DNA of 64,000 bases from Siphonodentalium dalli (Eukaryota; Mollusca; Scaphopoda; Gadilida; Siphonodentaliidae): positions 173,634,556 to 173,698,555 of the forward strand of contig CP136067.1 in the NCBI GenBank assembly GCA_032622095.1, read 5' to 3'. Under the pieces are notes generated by a model. The model saw only the letters and a program-made list of their open reading frames with translations, was not told the origin of the DNA and made no database searches. Positions 52,601 through 61,147 of the stretch are shown in pieces (the stretch's first letter is position 1; every line of letters starts with the position of its first letter). Position numbers and translations under genes: made by a program.

Positions 52601-55600
52601 ACGAAGAAACCGCATTCCATTTAATTTTCATGTGTCCTCTGTACCCATTAGAGAGACAAATCATGCTTGACCGTTTTAATCGCCTTGGTATAAGAGAAAA
52701 AGTACTTTTCGGTGACCCAAGCGTCTCTTATGAAACTAATACTGAATTATTCAAGATAGTACAGTCATATATCAATGCTACCAAGAGATTCGAAGAATGA
52801 CATTAATCGTATATTAAAACCTCAAACAGTGCTCTTCAATTCAGATGGATATGTGGTAGAGAGTCCCTTCCTGTCACCAGTGGATCACGGATGACGGTTT
52901 TTCTCCAAATTTACTTGCTTTGATTGTTTTTGTATCGTGCTGTAATTGTCGTCTTTTGTATGTATGTCTATTATTTGTAACATTTGTAGGGAGAGGAGCC
53001 ACCGTAAGTTTTGTAACTTGTGCTCCGATCCCTTAAGCTGAGTTTAGCTTAATAAATATGTTTAAACTAAACTGTACTATTGGACTGCATGGTACATGTA
53101 GATTCTTCATGAAACATACGGCTAACGGCAGACGAAGTCACGAAGAAGAAAATAAGATAAGAGAACAGTTGTATATAATTACTGGGTTTTTACCATTTCT
53201 ATACTAATTGAACTCTCACATTCAGTTATACAAATATACATTGGAATAGTTTATTAATAATTTGGAGGGGTTTTCATGTAATAAAAGCAGACTACATACA
53301 GAAATACAGATAATAGACGAGCAAAATGATTCATATTGATAAAGGTGGGAACTATTCAGAAAATAAGTTCAACAAAAGACCTATTAACCCTTTACCCAAC
53401 AGAACGGCCATGTGCCAATACATTCTCTTATATATGCGAGTCGACCATAGGTCGCCTCGCATATATAAGAGAATGCATTGGCTTAACACATTAAAAATTA
53501 TAACATTGTTAAAGAATGTAAGAAAAAATGGTAAAAAGTGGTCGACTCGCATATATAAGAAAATGCATTGGCACATGGCATAACTGTAACTATCACAATG
53601 TGGTCAAGGAGCCGGTTCCAATGATATCCATATTTGTATGGTTCTATTGAGACAGACCGAAGATATTTTAGGCTGTTGAAGCTTTATTTGGCCGGTTTTG
53701 GCCGTTTTGTTGAGTAAAGGGTTAACTTATTATATGAACATTTTCTAAGGGGGAACTACTCGTCAATGTGTATTTAGGATAGAAAAGGCGAACGCCTCAT
53801 GGCGATTTAAAGGGGAACTGTACACCAATTCCAGCCATTTATGAGACAATCTCCTATTATACTCAACATAATATATGTACCACATGAATGATTTTGAGCC
53901 AGGTATACCGTATGAGTTCAAAATACACTCATGTGCTCTATGAGCGATGCAAATTATAATGAAAATGAGTTTATGGCTCAGCGGGCTTCTGAATGAAAGA
54001 TAGACGCGAGAAATGTGTTTTAAAAATTACACAGCCATCACTCCTGCACTATAATATGCATAATTAGGGACCACACCTATCGTAAGTTGCCAATAAGCGA
54101 GATCACTGAGACGCTACCATATTGGATACATCCAGCCACATTCAGCTCATGCAGTGCTACAGGTCAAAGTTCTGAAGTAGCATTCCAATTATGGAGCTTT
54201 TGAATATTTATGAATTCCATATAAGGAATTCATGAATATTCAAAACTCCATATATGGAACGCTACTCCAGAATTTTGAAATGTACCACTTAAACCGCGGA
54301 ATGTGTCTGGGAGGATCCAATACGGTAGCGACAGTGATATCGCTTATACGACATATAAACCTATCCTCTAAACTGGTTCCCACCTACACAGTCACATTTT
54401 GCTCTTCTACTCTTTCTAATTTAGTCATGAGAATTATGTAGTGTATGTTGGCACGCAATTACGTAGTACGAATTGTAGAGAAAACAATGTCTGTATGAGT
54501 GAGTTCCCTTGGATCACTCTCGATTGTTTTGAATCAAAAGAATAAATCATAATTGTTATAAATTGCTTTATCAAGTTATTAACACGCCCATACAACAATT
54601 GGCGACGAGAATACATAAATCGCGGATATATCCCTTTGAGATAAACGCAAAAGTTGTGAAAAACGTCCCAAAGAGACATTGCAACTATTGAACTGAAAAT
54701 CGAGTTTCCTATTTTCGTGCAAGCATGGCCACAGCGGTCAACACGGTAATTGAACAAATTAACCCAAATACTGATAAATGGGAAGACTATACCGAGAGAT
54801 TAGAGCAATATTTTCTGACTAATGATATTAACAATGCAAAGAAAAAACCCACACTGCTCACACTCTGTGGACCAGAGACTTATGCTCTGATAAAAAGCCT
54901 ATCTTTCCAGATAAACCAAGTGACAAAAGCTATGCTGAAATTGTGAAAATGGTCAATACCCACTACTGTCCAACACCTATCGCCATCACCGAACGGTGTA
55001 AGTTTCATAACCGTGTCCAAACCGAAAGTGAAAACATGACCGAGTATGTGGCTTCAGTTCGAAAAAGTTTGGTGCTTTCTTAGATGAGGCACTCAGGGAT
55101 CGGTTAGTTTGTGGTATGCGATCAATGTCCACCCAAAGAAGACTGCTCACCGAGAAAGATTTAACTCTAGCTACAGCGTCATCCATGGAAAATACTGATA
55201 TTGAATCGACGTTGCTTGATAAAAATACAAACGAAGGCACCGAGGTCAGATACGTGAAAATGCCACCCAAGAGCAAGAGTTATCCCCCTTGTTTCCGATG
55301 TGGGAAGTCCAATCACAGCCCGGATTTTTTTTATTTTAAAGATAAACCGTGTCACCTATGTTCGGGTACGGGCACACAAAGTCCAGATGTAAACAGCTGA
55401 ATTCCAGGAAAGCGCAGATGACTAAGAAGAAAAAAACAGCCAATGTACATATAGTCGAAGACGATGCTGCTGATAGTGACCCAGAACAATTAAATTTTAT
55501 TTCTATGAATAAAATACAGCAGACCACAACTACTGACTGTTCTTTTGTTCCGAAAGAAATTCTTCCATTGAATGTTGAGCACTGTGAAACATCCATGGAA

Positions 55601-58600
55601 CTGGACACGGGTGCCAGTGTTTCCATTATAGATGAGCACCTGTACTACAAACAATTTGCACACGTTCCATTGCAAACGACGAGAAAAGTGCTGCGAACTT
55701 ACACTAAAGAAGTTCTACCAGTGTTGGGAGAAATCGTGGTGAATGTTAAATACAATGACCAATGTAAACAACTGCCACTTATTGTGGTTTAGGGCAAAGG
55801 GCCCTCCTTATTCGGTCGGAACTGGTTACAGCATATTAAGATTGATTGGGAAGAATTGAAATTTGTATATACAGGTCATGAGACAGGTGAGCCCCATGTA
55901 GCAGGCCTTGATCAATTACTTAAGGAAAATGAATGTCTTTTTGATGGGTCTGCGGGTACATGCAAAGAGTTCACAGCCAAGTTGGAGTTGAAGGAGGGTA
56001 CACAGTCGATATTTTATAAAGCTAGATCTGTTCCATTTGCATTAAAGGGAAAAATAGCAGCTCAGTTAGATAAATTAGTTCAAGTCGGGACTTTAGAGAA
56101 AGTAGATTATGCAGAATGGGTCACTCCTATTGTACCAGTAGTAAAGTCCGACGGTTCATTACGTATATGTGGAGATTATAAAGTCACTGTAAACCCTTAT
56201 CTTAAAGTACCGGAACATCCAGTTCCTAAGATAGATGAGCTCCTTTCTCAGTTAAATGGGGGTCAGAAATTCACTAAATTGGATTTATCGGCTGTGTTTC
56301 AACAAATTCAGCTCCATCCTGATAGCCGTGAACTCGGGATGTGATCACTCTTATGGGAGTGGCTATTCAATTTTGCACACAAATTGACACAATGTAGATT
56401 TCATTCGATTTTGTCCATTTTGGCGGCTCTTTTTGGTACAGATATTCTACAGATATGGTTCACGACTAAACAATGTTTGTAATATTACGAAATAGGCTTT
56501 ATTTGGTGTGTAAATATGACGACATTCGCATATATATAGACTGATGGAATTGCATCAGAATTTGAACCATTCTCAAACATCGCAAATTTCAAAAAGCTCA
56601 GTTCGGATTTCCGGGAATTTCCTGTATTGTTCATAAACATGTTCTTTTTAAAATAATCTTATTTTCATGTTTTTGTCCCCATTTAACCCTATAGTGTGCC
56701 TGGACTAACTAGGAAGATAATGGTGTAGCTTAATATAAATCAATTGTGGCCTAACAACATACGAAATGTCGTCGATATGCAGGCTTTATATTGTACCAAG
56801 CGTGTTAGAGCAAGTAATTGGTTAATCGCTATATAAAACTGGTCATTATTATACTTCCATGGTGTAACCAAGGAAGTATATTGTTTTTCTACTGAGGTCG
56901 TTTTCCGTTTATTTCGAAATACTCAGAAACTGATTGCAGTAGGAACGCGAAATCTCTAGCGAATGTAGGCATCGAAGGTTTACTAGATATAATGGTATCC
57001 GGATTTCCGCCCAATGTTTCTTGGCGGAGTTATGGCCCTTTTGCGATTATTTTTCATTGTTATTATTATTATACTTGACACTTTTGTAATCACTATTACT
57101 CGAAAAGTACAAGAAGTAGGACACCAAAACTTGGTAAGTAGGTTGGGGTACATGAGTTCTAACCATATGGCCCATAACGATTTTGTCCGCGCTTTCACCG
57201 AGGAGTTATCTCCCTTTATTTGAAAAAATGTCATTTTATTATCTCGGAAATTATAAGAAGCAGAGCATCGAAAATTAGACCGTATGCACATCTCGATATG
57301 CACTACTGCCCACGGGCATAAAAACTTGTGTCCGCGCTTTCCCTGAAGAGTTACCGCCCATAGTTGGCAAACCTCTATTTTATTGTACTCTGTTGTCCTC
57401 CCGTATTATTCCAGATAACTGCATTTGGTTTTTATAGTCGTATTGACCGTTGTCAGCTTAGTCCAAGGAAGAAAATTTGACAGGGTTGGACATATATTTT
57501 TACAATAGGATGGGGGTGCCAAATTAAAAAAAAAAATTCGTTACGAAACTCGTCTATTTATGTGTATGGCTTGACTGTGTAAAGCTGATCAAATACCGCG
57601 AAAGATTTTTGAAATCTGAGTAGAAATACCAGAGTTGTGGGCCCTCAAATTTTTTTTTTGGGGGACAATCGGGTTGTCGCCCTATCTCCTTTAAAACGGA
57701 CAATCATTGCAAATAGTGACACGCTTCTAAGTATCCAGACTAACTAGTGCTCGGTGTGAGCCAAATTTTGCCAGTGTCGGTTCAGTATTGTGGTTCTGGG
57801 GAGGGGTGGTTTATGGTTCCATATTTTATTTAGTCTCCGAATCAGATGAAACTTGGAATATAACATCTACCCTACAAACTTATCACGACGCTGAAAACAG
57901 ATCTCAGATCCGTTGGAAAATGGCGGAGATTTGGACCCTCAAAGTTTGAACTTGGGCCCATATGCTTTCCAATAACCGAAATGTTTTTCGTCTCCGATTC
58001 AGATGAAATGCATTCCATACAATATATGTGAGCAGCAGATCACAAAACTGAAAACAATTTTTAAATCCATTGGAAAATAAAGGAGTTACGGGTCTTCAAA
58101 ATTCGCATTTTGAGCCTGGGTTGACAATTTCCCAATCCCGTCACCCAATTTCGAGGCAGGGGTGGGGTCACTTGCAATCACTTGAGATCAACATAAACAT
58201 GGTAAGGACGTGATATAATCATCCTACTTCCTATTTTCCGTCCCTAAACTACGATGTTTTCAGCTCAAGATTCGCCCTATTATTATACTTCCATGGTGTA
58301 ACCAAGGAAGTATATTGTTTTTCTACTGAGGTCGTTTTCCGTTTATTTCGAAATACTCAGAAACTGATTGCAGTAGGAACGCGAAATCTCTAGCGAATGT
58401 AGGCATCGAAGGTTTACTAGATATAATGGTATCCGGATTTCCGCCCAATGTTTCTTGGCGGAGTTATGGCCCTTTTGCGATTATTTTTCATTGTTATTAT
58501 TATTATACTTGACACTTTTGTAATCACTATTACTCGAAAAGTACAAGAAGTAGGACACCAAAACTTGGTAAGTAGGTTGGGGTACATGAGTTCTAACCAT

Positions 58601-61110
58601 ATGGCCCATAACGATTTTGTCCGCGCTTTCACCGAGGAGTTATCTCCCTTTATTTGAAAAAATGTCATTTTATTATCTCGGAAATTATAAGAAGCAGAGC
58701 ATCGAAAATTAGACCATATGCACATCTCGATATGCACTACTGCCCACGGGCATAAAAACTTGTGTCCGCGCTTTCCCTGAAGAGTTACTGCCCATAAATA
58801 GGGACACACTACACACCAGGATGAATAAACCAAGTGTTTTTTTTTTTTTTTTTTTTTTTTTATAAGTACAGAGCTCTAAACTTTTTATAGCATATTCCGA
58901 ATTGGACGAGAAATTCGGACTCGAATATACCGCTTAAACATGTTTTTACCCAGGACTTTCCGTGTTACGGGGTACGGAAATATTGCAACTATTTTTCCCG
59001 CCAAATCCAAACCGGCTGATTAAAGAGCAAGATAATGTCGTAGCAGGTACGTTGACATACTTTATGTACGTCCCAGAAGTTTGACGGCTATACTGTAAAT
59101 GTAACATGCCCAACGGAGAATGCGTGTCAGGGTGGGTTGAGACATTTGGAAAATTCCACGAAAATTGCAAAGGGGGGAAATTCAAACATCGAGATAAATT
59201 TTTTTAACGAGTACATCTGATGGCTAGTGTTCACGCGCATCTAGAGGGCGATTTTCTAATTTTCAGATGGAGCGGTTTACTCGTGACAACACTATATATC
59301 ATAAATGTGTTTACTTATGTAGTCTATCACTAACCGATTTTTAGCCCCAAATCCAAACGGGCTAATGTAGAGCGAGTTTCTCGCAGGCGCATGTAAGCCG
59401 GTATACTGTAGGTACGCCTACTAAATTTGACCGCTCTACTATAAACGCAACCTGCTCAAGGGAGTGTTTGTGTCGAGTGGGTTCAGATTTGGCAAATTCC
59501 ACCGAAGATCAAATGGGGAAAATTACTCCGAAAATCAGATATTGAGATACAAACTTTTCGACGAGTGAGTGTGATAAGTAGTATAGAAACGCAAGATTAG
59601 GACGCTTTTTAAAGATTTAGATTGGACGGTTTAACCCTGGTAGCGTTTAACGTTGTAACGGGTGATATATAATACTCAAATTCAAACCCTCTCTTCATGA
59701 CGCAAATTCAAACGGACTTGTCTAAAAGCAAGGCAAATGCATGAACATGCTCACCGATATACTATACAGGTATGTCCGCTCTACTATAAAAGTAACCTAT
59801 TGTTACGATTTGACCTGTCCAAAACACTCCCCGGACAAAAGTTTTCCTAGGTATCAAATTTTGTCGAAATCCGTTCGTTTTACCCGATTTGACCTTGAAC
59901 TGACCATTTCGAAGGTCAATGTGAGGTCGGGCCACAATTGGACCCACCCAAAAGACTCCCCGGATAAAAGTACCCCTAGGTATCAAATTTCGTTGAAATC
60001 AGTCTGTTTTGCCCTATTTGACCTTGGATTTACATTTTTGAAGGCCAAGGTCAGGTCGGGGGTCGCGATTTGACCCGTCCGAAACACTCCATGAATAAAA
60101 GTACCCATATTTATCAAAGTTTGTCAAAATCCGTCCAGCAGTTTTCCCGGTCATAGCTAACAGACAAACAAACAGACAGACAGAAGTCCCAAAATATATA
60201 TTAAACTAGCAGGTGGACCCGACTTCGACCGAGCTCTTTCCCCTTTGGTTTTCGGCGAATTGCGCGATTTGACCTTGAATTGTCAATTTTGAAGGTCAAT
60301 GTAAGGTGGATTCACGATTTGACCCGTCCAAAACACTGCCCGGAAAAAAGTACCCGACAGAAGTACCCGTCGAAATCCATCCTGTTTTACCCGATTTGAC
60401 CTTGAAGTGATCACTTTGAAGGTCAAGGTCGGGTCGGGGTCACGATATAACCCGTCCAAAACACCCAGTGGACAAACGTAACCATAGGTATCAAATTTCA
60501 TGGAAATCCCATCAAAATTCGCGATTTTACCTTGAATTGACCCGATTTAAAGGTCACGTCGCACGGGCAAATGAATAGGCGTATGAGACTCCCCATACTA
60601 AAGTATCCCTAGACACTAATTTTAATTGAAATCCACGGCGTTTGACCTTGAAGTGACCCGATTTCAAGGTCAATGTCACGTCGCACGGGCAAATTAATAG
60701 GCATATGCCACTCCCCGGCCGTATGTACCCCCACATACCAAGTTTCATCAAAATCCCGTGATATTCCGGCGTTTGACCTTGAAATGACCCGATTTCAATG
60801 TCAAGGTCACGTCGCACGGACAAATTAATATGCCTATGCCACTCACCGACCGAAAGTACCTCCACATACCAAGTTTCATCGATATCGGTTCGGCCGTTTT
60901 CGAGTTCATCGCGATCACACACACACACACCCTGATCTTCCAAAATGGATAATAGATTTAGAAATGACAATGCAAGTGCACCATCGGATCAAAAGGCACC
61001 AATATGCATTCGTATAAAGAGGAACACATACACACGCATAACACTCACATGGGATGGGATGGGATGGGATACCATGGAAGTATATCTGATTCCATGGAAT
61101 CTGACCTCTA

Positions 61111-61147
<37 letters not shown>

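Noticed and set aside
57014-58657. Identical 69-codon hydrophobic frames in the two long direct repeats
   Set aside because: Identity follows from the repeat itself; no start context, and the frame is within repetitive non-coding sequence.
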